Positions 50,203-59,236 of a stretch of 64,000 bases of DNA are shown here, piece by piece. The DNA is from Mycolicibacterium litorale. Its GTDB lineage: Bacteria; Actinomycetota; Actinomycetes; Mycobacteriales; Mycobacteriaceae. The translations under genes were made by a program, and so were the position numbers. The notes beneath the pieces are model-generated. The model had not been told where the DNA came from, made no database searches, and saw only the letters and a list, made by a program, of their open reading frames with translations. The stretch's first letter is position 1. Each line of letters starts with the position of its first letter. The stretch lies in NCBI RefSeq assembly GCF_014218295.1, contig NZ_AP023287.1, forward strand, positions 3,038,001-3,102,000, given 5' to 3'.

Positions 50203-51011
50203 AAGCGCTTATTCTCGACTGCGATGGTGTTCTTGCCGACACCGAACGGGACGGCCATCGAGTCGCGTTCAATAGGGTTTTTGCGGAAAACAAAGTCGCA
50301 TTCCAGTGGACCGACGAGACTTACCGGCAGGCTCTGCAGGTCGGCGGCGGCAAGGAGCGGCTACGCGCTCTCCTATCCCGAGAATTCCTCGAGCAACACG
50401 AACTCACCAATGGAATCGAACTCGAAACCCTGATCGCGACATGGCATCGGCGAAAGACCGAACTATATGTCGAATTGCTCGACTCTGGTGCAATTAAGGC
50501 TCGCTCCGGCGTTCGACGGTTGTCTCGCGAAGCGCTTCGACAAGGTTGGCTACTCGCAGTCGCGTCGACCTCTGCGCACGAATCAGTCCGTGCGGTCCTG
50601 AACAAGGTGATGGGAGCGGACCTGGCCGGCCACTTCACTGTGTGCGCGGGCGATGATGTTCAGCTGAAGAAGCCTGCACCGGACATTTATCTGCTTGCCC
50701 TCAATCGGTTGGGCGTCAAGGCCGGGGACGCAGTTGTTGTCGAGGACTCCGCGATAGGTGTACAGGCGGCGCTCACAGCCGGCATCACTGCTGTAATCGC
50801 GACACCAAGCACTTACACGATCCATGAAGATCTCAGCGCTGCAGCAGTGGTCGTCAGCGAGCTCGGAGACCCGGGCCAACCGATACAGAACGCTGGGAAA
50901 GGTTTGGACGAGAGCATGACTGACGGAGTAGTCGAATACAGACATCTATTAGAACTCCTGAACGTCAAGGCTCCGCATACAGAAGTGAGGGGTCATGCAA
51001 ATAGTCAGTAA
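50199..51011 (+). CDS. HAD superfamily phosphatase/phosphoglucomutase-like (CbbY class)
   Basis: A 270-residue HAD hydrolase. Motif I is LDCDGVLADTE with the nucleophile at about residue 7, a helical cap follows, motif II is VASTSA, the motif III lysine lies in LKKPAPDIY and motif IV is VVEDSAIGV. Such proteins dephosphorylate sugar phosphates or isomerise them. GTG 50199 overlaps the aldolase stop. It may remove the phosphate that the operon's kinase adds, or act on a dead-end product. Confidence 0.85.
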   Translation: MKALILDCDGVLADTERDGHRVAFNRVFAENKVAFQWTDETYRQALQVGGGKERLRALLSREFLEQHELTNGIELETLIATWHRRKTELYVELLDSGAIKARSGVRRLSREALRQGWLLAVASTSAHESVRAVLNKVMGADLAGHFTVCAGDDVQLKKPAPDIYLLALNRLGVKAGDAVVVEDSAIGVQAALTAGITAVIATPSTYTIHEDLSAAAVVVSELGDPGQPIQNAGKGLDESMTDGVVEYRHLLELLNVKAPHTEVRGHANSQ

Positions 51012-52221
51012 CATAGTTCTCTACACCATGATGGCGTTCGTCCTCATCGGTGCTGCATTTGCGATACGTAACAGTGATTCCGGAATTGGGAAGGAATTTC
51101 TTCAAGGTATTCATTCCATCGGCCACTTGTTCGTCCCGGTAGCGGGGATCATGGCGTCCATCCCATACCTGACCACCGCGGTCGAGAAGGGCGCCGGGCC
51201 GATCTGGCAAGCATTGGGGGCCGACCCTTCGATCGCGGCAACCACATTCATCGCTTCCGATATGGGCGGGTATCAACTTGCCTTCGCTACGGCGGGTGAT
51301 AGCGGAGCGTGGATCACGGCAATGGTGACAGGGTTCATGGCCGGTGCGACGATTGTGTTCACCGTCCCCGTTGGTCTCGCGATGCTACAGAAGACCGACC
51401 AGCGATACATGGCATTGGGCATCATGTCGGGCGTGCTCACAATCCCGATCGGGGTCTTGGTGACCATGGTGATCATAATGATCACGCGTCCGCTCATCCG
51501 TGGAGATGTGCGAACAACCGGGCCTTCGGAGACTGTGATTGACGGCCTCAACATTCAAGAGCTACTCGCCAATCTGCTCCCCCTGCTGCTGATCGTCGTA
51601 GCCATCGCCGCCGGACTGAAGTTCGCACCGGGATTTATGATCAAGGCGTTCATCATCTTTGGCCGCCTGATCGATGCGGCCGTGAAGATAATCCTCGCAC
51701 TGTCGATCGTCGAGTACTTCACCGGTATCTTCACGAAGATGTTCGGAGCGTGGGGATTCGAGCCGATCATTGCCACGGCGGATGACCACTTCCGTGCCCT
51801 CGAGGTCGTCGGTGCGGTCGGAATCATGCTCGCAGGTGCGTTTCCCATGGTCTACGCGATCAACAAATTTCTCGCCGGGCCACTGAGCCGCCTGGGGAAT
51901 CGGGTAGGAATCGGCGAAACCGGAGTCACCGGAATGCTCGGCGGTGCTGCAAATGCGCTCGCGCTCTTCCACGTCGTCAAGAACATGTCGCCGCGGGATA
52001 AGGTGATATCGATCGCGTTCGTGGTATGTGGTGGCTTCTTGCTGGGCGATCACCTGTCATTCACGGCCAACTTCCAGCCAAACTTGATCGGCGCTGTGCT
52101 CGTAGGAAAGCTGACTGCGGCCATTCTCGCCATCGTCCTGGCACGCTACATCGCGGTACCCACCGCTGAGCGATTGGCTCAGAAGGACGAACCGTTCCTC
52201 GACTCCGGCACACACGCGTAG
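50995..52221 (+). CDS. EutH-family transporter
   Basis: A 408-residue membrane protein with about 11 helices, matching the ethanolamine permease EutH in order and motifs: LGADPSIAATTFIASDMGGYQLA in outline, GATIVFTVPVGLA, and the late GDHLSFTAN. EutH normally sits in eut operons with ethanolamine ammonia-lyase, but none of those genes is here. So the substrate may be ethanolamine, choline-like or another small polar alcohol. ATG 50995 has GAGGGG upstream and overlaps the HAD gene by 17 bases. Confidence 0.8.
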   Translation: MQIVSNIVLYTMMAFVLIGAAFAIRNSDSGIGKEFLQGIHSIGHLFVPVAGIMASIPYLTTAVEKGAGPIWQALGADPSIAATTFIASDMGGYQLAFATAGDSGAWITAMVTGFMAGATIVFTVPVGLAMLQKTDQRYMALGIMSGVLTIPIGVLVTMVIIMITRPLIRGDVRTTGPSETVIDGLNIQELLANLLPLLLIVVAIAAGLKFAPGFMIKAFIIFGRLIDAAVKIILALSIVEYFTGIFTKMFGAWGFEPIIATADDHFRALEVVGAVGIMLAGAFPMVYAINKFLAGPLSRLGNRVGIGETGVTGMLGGAANALALFHVVKNMSPRDKVISIAFVVCGGFLLGDHLSFTANFQPNLIGAVLVGKLTAAILAIVLARYIAVPTAERLAQKDEPFLDSGTHA

Positions 52222-52236
52222 CGGCCAGGGCGACCC

Positions 52237-53220
52237 ATGACTAACTCAGATTCCACCGCACAGCGTGACTTGGAAACCGTCGTTCGAGCGCAATGGCCGA
52301 GCCGACCCTGGAAGTCGGTCGCGCTAGACGGCGGCATGACGAATCGTAATTGGCGGGTCACCGTCGAATCAGATTCCAGTGGCGCACAAGAGGATTTCGC
52401 CGTTCAACTGTTGCTCTCCAACGAGCTCGCAGCGCGTATCGGAATCAACCGCCACACTCAGAAGCAGGTAATGCCGATTGTCGAAGAACTGAAGCTGGGC
52501 CCGAAACTCGTGGCATGGCGACAAGGCGATCCATGTGCTCTGATCACTGACTTCCTCGAGAACGCCGGCGCATCCGGACCCGAAGACCGCTCGCGGGTAA
52601 TCACCCTGGCTGCCGCCGCATTGTCTCGACTGCATAAGAACACCCGCGGGACTCGGTTGCGAAACTACATCTCGGACCCGTTCGATGGCGCTGAGTGGCT
52701 ATTCCGGAGGGTCGAGGAATTGATCCCGCAGGCGTCCGCTCCCTTCACGTGGGCGATCGAATTGAGTAGGCGCTGCCAGCGGGCTCGAGGCACGTACGAA
52801 CCCTGCTTGCTACACGCAGACCTTTCGGTTGGCAACGTGCTGGTCTCGCAGTCGGGCGTAAGCCTCATCGATTGGGAGTATGCGGGCGGCGGAGACAGGT
52901 TCTTCGATTGTGGTGATTTTGCCGAGAAGTGGGAGTTGAGTGCCGTCGAGGAACGCCAATTCGCCGACGAGTACAACTCGACGGGGGATTCACTCGAATA
53001 TCTGCTCGCGGCTCTGCGAATGTATCGCTTCCACAGCCGCTTGCGCGAGGCGCTATGGGCGGCGGCGGCCAGCACCACGCACTTCACCGAGTTCGACCAT
53101 TCCGCCTATAGCCGCGCCTGTATGACGCGCCTGGACGACATCGCCGCCAGCAAAGCGTTCCAAGACAGCCTAAGTCTGGTAAAAGCCACCACTGAGATAA
53201 AGGAAGTGCAGTGCTCGTAA
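52237..53220 (+). CDS. Choline/ethanolamine-kinase-like (LicA/APH fold) phosphotransferase
   Basis: A 327-residue kinase. The N-lobe has GGMTNRNW, the glycine loop of choline and ethanolamine kinases. The catalytic loop is LLHADLSVGNVL with the base aspartate, and the metal motif is LIDWEYAGGGD. This combination favours an amino alcohol or sugar alcohol over aminoglycosides. It follows the EutH-like transporter by 15 bases, so uptake and phosphorylation are probably consecutive steps. Its end overlaps the next gene by ten bases. Confidence 0.75.
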   Translation: MTNSDSTAQRDLETVVRAQWPSRPWKSVALDGGMTNRNWRVTVESDSSGAQEDFAVQLLLSNELAARIGINRHTQKQVMPIVEELKLGPKLVAWRQGDPCALITDFLENAGASGPEDRSRVITLAAAALSRLHKNTRGTRLRNYISDPFDGAEWLFRRVEELIPQASAPFTWAIELSRRCQRARGTYEPCLLHADLSVGNVLVSQSGVSLIDWEYAGGGDRFFDCGDFAEKWELSAVEERQFADEYNSTGDSLEYLLAALRMYRFHSRLREALWAAAASTTHFTEFDHSAYSRACMTRLDDIAASKAFQDSLSLVKATTEIKEVQCS

Positions 53221-54533
53221 CATCCCTTCACCCAAACCTCGACTCCGCCACAGTGATCAGGGAACGACAGTTGCGGGTCGAGTCGGGGGCCTCGGAATAC
53301 GTTCACGCAGTTCACCCCTCGATCCTGGCGCAGGTCGAGACTGGTTCGGCGGTGAATGTCTCTGCTCGCTTCCGCGAGGTTGTTGATCTGTTCGAGCCGA
53401 AGCGAGAATCCACACCAGCCGGTTTCCGTGTGGAGACCACCGGGACACACTCTGTCACCCTGGATCTCGTTCGCGATATCGGCTATGCCCGGGATGGGCA
53501 ACGTAGGCCGACGTCATTGCTGTTCTCGGCAGACTCTGCCAACCCGTACGAAATCGCCGAATGTCGCGATCTGATTGCCAATGTGACCTGCAATCCGGGG
53601 ATCGTCTACGACCTTTTTCTCAACAACCCGGAGGCCAACGTTGGCGGCCAATTCTCTGATCTCAACGAAGTGTTACAGGCAATAGGAGACGAGGTCGGCC
53701 CCGGGTGTGACATCTCCGTCGAACTCCACGATCCGTACGAACAGGACTTCGCCAAGATACTCGACGAGATTCAGATGTACGAGGATATCCTGTCGCGCTA
53801 CCGCCTGGTGGTCAAAGTCCCTCATACAGGAGCGATCTCACCCTCAGCTTCGAGTCAGCTCCTGACTGGCGATGGTCTACTGAACAACCGATACTATGAC
53901 GGATCTCCCGAGGATCTCCTACGCGGACATTCCTTGGCGCACAAGCTGCATGAGTTGGGTCACCGCGTCAACTTCACGCTTATGTTCGAGCCGTATCAGA
54001 CACCTCTCGCATTGCAGATCCGGCCATATTTCATCAACGCTTTCATACGTAACCGGCTCAGTGCCACGCGTCGTATATCGGGGTTGCTGGCCGCATTCGA
54101 AGCCACTGAGGATTCCTGGTTCATCAGAGAACTTCGGCAGTACTTGATTGCGAACCACTACTTGGGTAAGGGCGACGCTGAACTCGACCTCCTTGAAACC
54201 CTGTCTCAGGCCAAGCGGATGGTGGCTTATCGCCACAATGAAAGCAGCGATGGCTTGGACAGCGCTCGTGCCTCAGTGCGCTGGCTGCGCGCATCAAATC
54301 TGCCTGATTCACGATTGATCGTCTGTTCTCTCGACGGAGACACGCTGTTCCCGATGGTGATGTCGATGCTGGTCGAGCCAGAGTTCATCGATCTCCAGGA
54401 TCGCGTGTTACTCACGACTGATCCACGCTATTTGGCGCGCTGGGCGAGCAGCCCCCATGTCATCAGCTATCAACAGAGATTTTTGAAGGCGTGCGAAGGA
54501 AGTGTGTCACGAGTGCCTTCTTCCGCGAGTTGA
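53211..54533 (+). CDS. Divergent transaldolase-like protein
   Basis: A 440-residue protein. The central part follows the transaldolase pattern: FSADSANPYEIAEC (conserved aspartate), NVTCNPGIVYDL for the usual TTNPSLL, VELHDP, the Schiff-base lysine region VVKVPHTG and a late VNFTLMFEPYQT strand. About 90 extra residues lie before and ~120 after, unlike standard 220-340 residue transaldolases. The reactive lysine is retained, so carbonyl transfer or aldol chemistry is likely. It is the last gene of the operon. Confidence 0.65.
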   Translation: MLVTSLHPNLDSATVIRERQLRVESGASEYVHAVHPSILAQVETGSAVNVSARFREVVDLFEPKRESTPAGFRVETTGTHSVTLDLVRDIGYARDGQRRPTSLLFSADSANPYEIAECRDLIANVTCNPGIVYDLFLNNPEANVGGQFSDLNEVLQAIGDEVGPGCDISVELHDPYEQDFAKILDEIQMYEDILSRYRLVVKVPHTGAISPSASSQLLTGDGLLNNRYYDGSPEDLLRGHSLAHKLHELGHRVNFTLMFEPYQTPLALQIRPYFINAFIRNRLSATRRISGLLAAFEATEDSWFIRELRQYLIANHYLGKGDAELDLLETLSQAKRMVAYRHNESSDGLDSARASVRWLRASNLPDSRLIVCSLDGDTLFPMVMSMLVEPEFIDLQDRVLLTTDPRYLARWASSPHVISYQQRFLKACEGSVSRVPSSAS

Positions 54534-54575
54534 GTGGCGAGAAGGGCGGGGTTTGACCCCGGGCACCGGATAGGT

Positions 54576-54599
54576 GTGGAGTCGTAAACAACTCTCCAC
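54576..54599 (+). terminator. Hairpin GTGGAG-N12-CTCCAC after the operon
   Basis: Six-base perfect arms 43 bases after the transaldolase-like stop. There is no T-run. It is the best terminator candidate between this operon and the convergent rnpB fragment. Confidence 0.35.
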
Positions 54600-54799
54600 G
54601 TGTTCCGCCGCGCTGCACTTTTCTGGGGAACCCCAGTTGGCTACGGGGCAGAACACCTGCCCGTCCGCTTGCGGCGTGCCCGGTGCCACTGGTCTTCGAC
54701 ACCTGACCTCACCGAATGTTTCATAGCCGGATCGTAAGCTGCCGTGCGTGGTCGCTGCGTAGCAGAGGGATTCAGCGTCCATATATCGCGTGGTGAATA

Positions 54800-55001
54800 G
54801 CGGTGGGACGAGTTGGCCTGTAAGCCGGATTCTGTACCTCGCCGGGATCTTCCGGCGAGGTGGCGACCATCCATCTGGACACACCGTCGCCGGGTGCCTC
54901 AAGCGGCCTACCCGCAAACTCGGGCGAGCAGCCCTTGAACGCTTGCGCAGCCACAACCAGGTTGCGGCCTTCTTGGCCTTGCTTCGGGTGGGGTTTACCT
55001 A
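54800..55001 (-). ncRNA. rnpB: RNase P RNA, 3' part (rnpB copy split by an insertion sequence)
   Basis: Read on the minus strand this contains the conserved GGTAAACCCCACC and GCAAGGCCAA region, the AGGCCGCTTGAGGCACCC stem and the universal CAGAATCCGGCTTACAGGCC that forms the 3' side of helix P4. Then comes the P1-like CCAACTCGTCCCACC. It is therefore the 3' half of a type A RNase P RNA. The IS630 element interrupts it at a TA. The partner half is at 56130-56287. Confidence 0.85.
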
Positions 55002-56084
55002 GTGTCCTGAGTCATTAATTCGGGTGCAGTAGTTGGCGATGTTGGCCAGGATTTGGTCGGCGGTCTTGGTCCAGACGTAGGGCCGGGGGTTGTTGTTCCA
55101 GTGCTGGATCCAGGCGCGGATGTCGGCGTTGAGTTGGCGTACCGAGGTGTGGGTTCCGCGGCGCAGTTTCTTGGTAGTCAGTTCCGCGATCCAGCGTTCG
55201 ACGAGGTTGAGCCAGCTGGAGCTTGTCGGTGTGAAGTGCAGGACGAACCGGGGATGGTTTGTCAGCCAACGCTTTACCGCCGGCGTCTTGTGGGTGGAGG
55301 CGTTGTCGAGGACGACGTGGCAGTCCAGATCGGCGGGGACTTCGGCGTCGATCTTTTTGAGGAAGGCCAGGAATTCCTGGCTACGGTGCCGGGCGTGAAG
55401 CGAGCCGATGACCTGGCCGGTGGCCAGATCCAACGCCGCGTACAGGCTCGACGTACCGTGACGGACGTAGTCGTGGCTGGCACGCGCCGGGGTGCCTGGC
55501 AGCATCGGGAACACCGGCGCGGTGCGATTGAGTGCCTGGATCTGGGTTTTCTCATCCACACACAGCACCACCGCGCGTTCGGGCGGGTCGAGGTAGAGCC
55601 CGACGACGTCACGGACCTTCTCCACGAACAAGGGATCTTTCGACAGCTTCCACGAGTCCTGTTTGTGCGGCGCCAATCCGAACGCCCGCCAGACACGGGA
55701 GACCATCGATTGACTCAACCCGAGATGCTCGGCCATCGACCGCGTCGACCAGTGCGTAGCGTCCTTGGGAGCAGACTCCAGCGTCTGGGTGATCAACGCC
55801 TTGATCTGCTCGTCACCCACGACCCGCGGCCGGCCTGGACGCGGTTCGTCGAGCAGGCCGTCACAGCGCAACTCCACGAACCGATTGCGCCACCGTTTCA
55901 CCGTTGACCGCGAGACCCCCAGGTTGGCCGCCAACTCTGTGTTGGACCCGCCGTCGGCAGCCGCCAACACAATTCGCGACCGCAGTGCCAACCCCGCCGC
56001 ACTGCTCCGACGCCGCGCCCACCCCTCCAACTCGGCACGTTCAGTATCGGTCAACACGATCGCAGCAGCCTGAGGAGTGGGCAT
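54999..56084 (-). CDS. IS630-family transposase
   Basis: A 361-residue DDE transposase, intact. The N-terminal helix-turn-helix (TELAANLGVSRSTVKRW) is followed by a second HTH near SMAEHLGLSQSMVSRVW. The catalytic triad lies in CVDEKTQ, VLDNASTH and WLNLVERW. ATG 56084 is preferred to an earlier start. The stop codon TAG is completed by the target TA, an economical arrangement that depends on the insertion site. The element is probably still mobile. Confidence 0.92.
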   Translation of the reverse strand: MPTPQAAAIVLTDTERAELEGWARRRSSAAGLALRSRIVLAAADGGSNTELAANLGVSRSTVKRWRNRFVELRCDGLLDEPRPGRPRVVGDEQIKALITQTLESAPKDATHWSTRSMAEHLGLSQSMVSRVWRAFGLAPHKQDSWKLSKDPLFVEKVRDVVGLYLDPPERAVVLCVDEKTQIQALNRTAPVFPMLPGTPARASHDYVRHGTSSLYAALDLATGQVIGSLHARHRSQEFLAFLKKIDAEVPADLDCHVVLDNASTHKTPAVKRWLTNHPRFVLHFTPTSSSWLNLVERWIAELTTKKLRRGTHTSVRQLNADIRAWIQHWNNNPRPYVWTKTADQILANIANYCTRINDSGH

Positions 56085-56127
56085 GACCCAGTCTAACAAC
56101 TGAGCCGTAATTAATGACTCAGGACAC
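55002..56127. mobile_element. IS630-family insertion sequence, complete, with 19-bp inverted repeats and TA duplication
   Basis: A 1126-base element with perfect terminal repeats GTGTCCTGAGTCATTAATT at both ends. It is flanked by TA at 55000-55001 and TA at 56128-56129, the target duplication of the family. Removing the element and one TA rejoins the RNase P RNA sequence without a gap, which proves the insertion. Confidence 0.93.
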
Positions 56128-56129
56128 TA

Positions 56130-56287
<158 letters not shown>

Positions 56288-56796
56288 ATACCAGTAAAGA
56301 AAGTTCTCACATTGCAGGTCAGAGACGTTCTTTTATCCGCGACTTGATGGTTGGCGTCGGCTCGTGTTGCCACTGCCGGGCGGGCTGTCGACTGGGTTGC
56401 CGGTGGCGGTTGTCGTGCTGGCGGACGCGATGAGGCTGTGGATCGTCGCGGTGGCTGTTGATCTGCGGGCGTCGGATGATTGTCCTGGCTGCTTGGTCGT
56501 ACGGGCGGCGGACGGAGGGTGAAGCGTAGCGACCGGCGCGGACGGGAGCGCCAGCGGACGGGAGCACAGGGAGCGAAGCGAAGCCCGCAGGGAGCCGCCA
56601 AAGTGACGGAACCGTGGTCAGAGATGAGGTGATGGCGTGCGTGGGCGACGACGTGCCAGTGCGGTGGTGGACACGACTGCCGAGAGCGTTCGGTGATTCG
56701 GCCCGGTGTCGGTGGCTGTGAGGTCGTCGGCACAGGTCCGTGCGCTGGCTGCGGTGTGTTGACGGCGCTGCCGTGGTGTGGGGATGCTGGTGGGTG
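56288..56796. other. Non-coding stretch between rnpB fragment and small-protein gene
   Basis: No convincing gene on either strand. It contains purine-rich sequence with repeated GGACGGGAGC and GCGAAGCG near 56530-56590. The left edge is the sharp 5' break of the RNase P RNA, so it may mark an element boundary. No tRNA or att repeat recognised. Confidence 0.35.
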
Positions 56797-57009
56797 ATGA
56801 GTGCGGTGGCCGAGCAGACGCTACTGATGGAGATCACGGGCACGCTGGTGCAGGATTTTCCTGGCACTACCCGCGTGGACATTGATGCTGCGGTGCGGCG
56901 GGCGTATGCGCGGTTCGATGCGAGTCGGATCCGGGATTTCGTTCCGCTGTTTGTCGAGAAACGCGCGCGCCGCGATCCTCGGGAGCGGTGTTCGGCCGCT
57001 TTAGTCTGA
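56797..57009 (+). CDS. Three-helix bundle dimerisation domain protein
   Basis: A 70-residue protein of a small actinobacterial family. Its helices cover TLLMEITGTLVQDFP, VDIDAAVRRAYARFDA and RIRDFVPLFVEKRARRD. The ATG at 56797 begins the recognisable family. Such proteins are common on plasmids and mobile elements; the role is unknown. A strong hairpin follows its stop. Confidence 0.65.
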   Translation: MSAVAEQTLLMEITGTLVQDFPGTTRVDIDAAVRRAYARFDASRIRDFVPLFVEKRARRDPRERCSAALV

Positions 57010-57021
57010 GGCTTGTCTGAA

Positions 57022-57052
57022 GTCGCCCCCTGTCGTTAAGGCTGGGGGCGAC
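57022..57052. terminator. Bidirectional hairpin GTCGCCCCC / GGGGGCGAC
   Basis: A perfect nine-base stem with a 13-base loop, 13 bases after the stop of the three-helix gene and 90 bases from the convergent creatininase gene. It probably terminates transcription from both sides. Confidence 0.55.
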
Positions 57053-57141
57053 GCCTCGTTTCGGGATACACCAGGGGCTGTTTCGGTTCGTGGCAGTGCT
57101 GTGTTCCGGCAGGTGGCGGGGGCCTTGCTGCGCTGCGGTGC

Positions 57142-57870
57142 CTAGGTTCGGCGCACCATGGTGAGGAGGTCGATGAGGGTGGCGGCGTGGCAGCCGAGGT
57201 GGTCGAGGGCGGCGTGCCCTTTGGCTTCGGTCGCCAGTGAGGGGTAGCCGATGACGCCGGTGGTGGTGTAGGCGCTGATGCCGAGGGTGGTCAGGTGGCG
57301 CCGGTCGGTGGCGGTGTGATCGGTCTGTGCCCAGCCGTCGCGCAGGTAGTCGGGGTGGCTGGCGAGGAGGATGGAGGTTTCGAGTTCGCCGGCGTGCATA
57401 TCGTCGTGGTTGCTGCTGGTGATGGCGGCGGCAGTGCGGGCCTCGGTCCAGTCTTCACGACTCGGATACAGGCCCACGTTCAGCGGGCCGGCGGGCTGGT
57501 TGGCTTGCTGCACGACATTGGTGAGCACGGCGTTGCCGCCGTGCGCGTTCACCACAATCAACCCACGCATGCCCTGGCCGGTCAGGGACTGGCCGATATC
57601 GGCGATGATCGCGGCCAGGGTGGTGGCGCTGATACTGATGGTGCCGGGGTAGGCAGCGTGTTCATGTGAGCAGCCGAACGTGATCGGCGGCAGCGCTAGA
57701 ACCTGGTGGTGCTCGGTGATGGCTGCGGTGATCGCGCAGGCGATCAGGGTGTCGGTGCCCAACGGTAGGTGGGGGCCGTGCTGCTCGAAGGCCCCCACCG
57801 GCAGCACCGCGACCGCGCTGGTCGCGGCGGGGTCGGTGGTGGTGAGGTCGGGGATGATGTCGTGGCTCAC
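57142..57870 (-). CDS. Creatininase family amidohydrolase-like protein
   Basis: A 242-residue member of the creatininase/MftE fold. The metal-binding residues are in GAFEQHGPHLPLGTD (E, H and D), CSHEHAAYPG, NAHGGN and ELETS. Known members open cyclic amides or cleave peptide ends, as MftE does in mycofactocin synthesis. No mycofactocin genes are present here. The GTG at 57870 overlaps the stop of the XRE regulator gene, so the pair is co-expressed; such pairs recur on actinomycete elements. Confidence 0.85.
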   Translation of the reverse strand: MSHDIIPDLTTTDPAATSAVAVLPVGAFEQHGPHLPLGTDTLIACAITAAITEHHQVLALPPITFGCSHEHAAYPGTISISATTLAAIIADIGQSLTGQGMRGLIVVNAHGGNAVLTNVVQQANQPAGPLNVGLYPSREDWTEARTAAAITSSNHDDMHAGELETSILLASHPDYLRDGWAQTDHTATDRRHLTTLGISAYTTTGVIGYPSLATEAKGHAALDHLGCHAATLIDLLTMVRRT

Positions 57871-59069
57871 GACGGGTCTCCTTGGGTGGCGTTTCGGATG
57901 CGTGCACCGAGTGCTTGTAGCAGCGGGTCGGCGTCGTTGCGGCGGCGGTTACGCACGAGCGTGTGTGCCCGGGCAAGATGTCGGTGCGCGCGTTGTGAGG
58001 GTGCTGATTGGTAGGCGGGGATCGCGGTGTCGGCCAACACCAGCGCGAGGCGGTATTCGCGCACAGCGATGTAGGCGTGCAGCAGCCGCATATCGGCCAC
58101 GGCGCGGTCGCGATGCTGCTGGGAGGTCCACTGCGCGTGATGACCGGTGAGCAGTTCCAGCGCCTTGTCGTTGTTGCCGAGCCGTAGATGCCCGGCGGCG
58201 ATGTCGCTGGCCACATAGGCGGCGTGGGCATAGGGGGCCCGATCACCAGGCACCGGGTCGATATCACCGAGATCGAGTGCGGCGGCAGCGTGCCGGTAGA
58301 AACTGCGTTCATCACCATTGTGCAGCGCGGCCAGGGCCTGCTGGCGGGCAATGCTGGCCTTCAAGCGCCCCGCTTCGCGGCCCTCGACGAGTTCGGCGGC
58401 GTCGGCGGCCAGATCGACGGCCAGACTCGCCTCACTGTGGGCCAGAATGTTGGATTGGCGCATCAAGATCATCGCCTGCACCTCGGGGCTGGCCATCCGC
58501 AGGTGCAGAAACGCCTTATGCGTCAAAGTTTGGGCGGCGGCGTGATCACCGAGGTCTTGGGCGATCCAGCCGGCCACCTCGGCGATCGTTCCGGCCGCCT
58601 CAGTCACCGCGCGTTTGAGCCGTCGCGGCGCCGTTTTGATGAGGGCTTCGACGGTATCGAGATCACGTTCCACCAACGGGCGGGCGTGCTGCGGGCCGAG
58701 AGCATGTTCGGCCTCAATATGCGCCGAGCGTTGCGCCGTGATCACCGCCAGGATGTCCTCGTCGACAGGCAGCCGCAACAACAACGGGTGCGGCAGCGGT
58801 GAGGCGATCGGCACGCTGAACAATTCATCAGGCTCGCGGCCAAACACCGCGGCCAAATCGGCGCGCCACATGTCGCCGAACGCACCGCCACGCTCGATAC
58901 TCAGAATCATCTGACGCAACGATTCCCGCTGCGGGATCTCGGTATCGCCGCGTAGCCGGCGAACGTTCTGCACCTCCACAGCCAGCTCATTGAGGCTGAA
59001 CCCGTACTCGGCGCGCGCATCGCGAAGCCGCTGCGCGTTGCGCGCACGGTTCGGATCGGCGGCGGCCAT
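57867..59069 (-). CDS. XRE-type HTH regulator with TPR-like C-terminal region
   Basis: A 400-residue protein. Residues ~8-85 form an XRE helix-turn-helix (RLRDARAEYGFSLNELAVEV). The remainder is all helical with TPR-like A/L periodicity, such as AAAQTLTHKAFLHLRMA and YAHAAYVASDIAAGHLRLG. This is the design of peptide-sensing or signal-sensing regulators. Divergent from the SCO3933/FtsK/Rep module, it may control transfer or replication. That role is inferred. Confidence 0.8.
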   Translation of the reverse strand: MAAADPNRARNAQRLRDARAEYGFSLNELAVEVQNVRRLRGDTEIPQRESLRQMILSIERGGAFGDMWRADLAAVFGREPDELFSVPIASPLPHPLLLRLPVDEDILAVITAQRSAHIEAEHALGPQHARPLVERDLDTVEALIKTAPRRLKRAVTEAAGTIAEVAGWIAQDLGDHAAAQTLTHKAFLHLRMASPEVQAMILMRQSNILAHSEASLAVDLAADAAELVEGREAGRLKASIARQQALAALHNGDERSFYRHAAAALDLGDIDPVPGDRAPYAHAAYVASDIAAGHLRLGNNDKALELLTGHHAQWTSQQHRDRAVADMRLLHAYIAVREYRLALVLADTAIPAYQSAPSQRAHRHLARAHTLVRNRRRNDADPLLQALGARIRNATQGDPS

Positions 59070-59236
59070 CTTTCGATCATGCCTGACACATCAGCGCAGC
59101 TCAGCACTGCCGTGCGCGTGTCGGGGTGCTACCGGCTGTTACTGGCTGTCACTTCCGGCGACCACCACCCGAGGGCTGTCCTGGGATCGCGGCACACACG
59201 ACCGCACACCACAACCCAGTAAAGGACAGCAGAACA

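Noticed and set aside
54507..54956. 149-codon minus-strand gene
   Set aside because: Most of it covers the RNase P RNA 3' half, which explains the sequence conservation.
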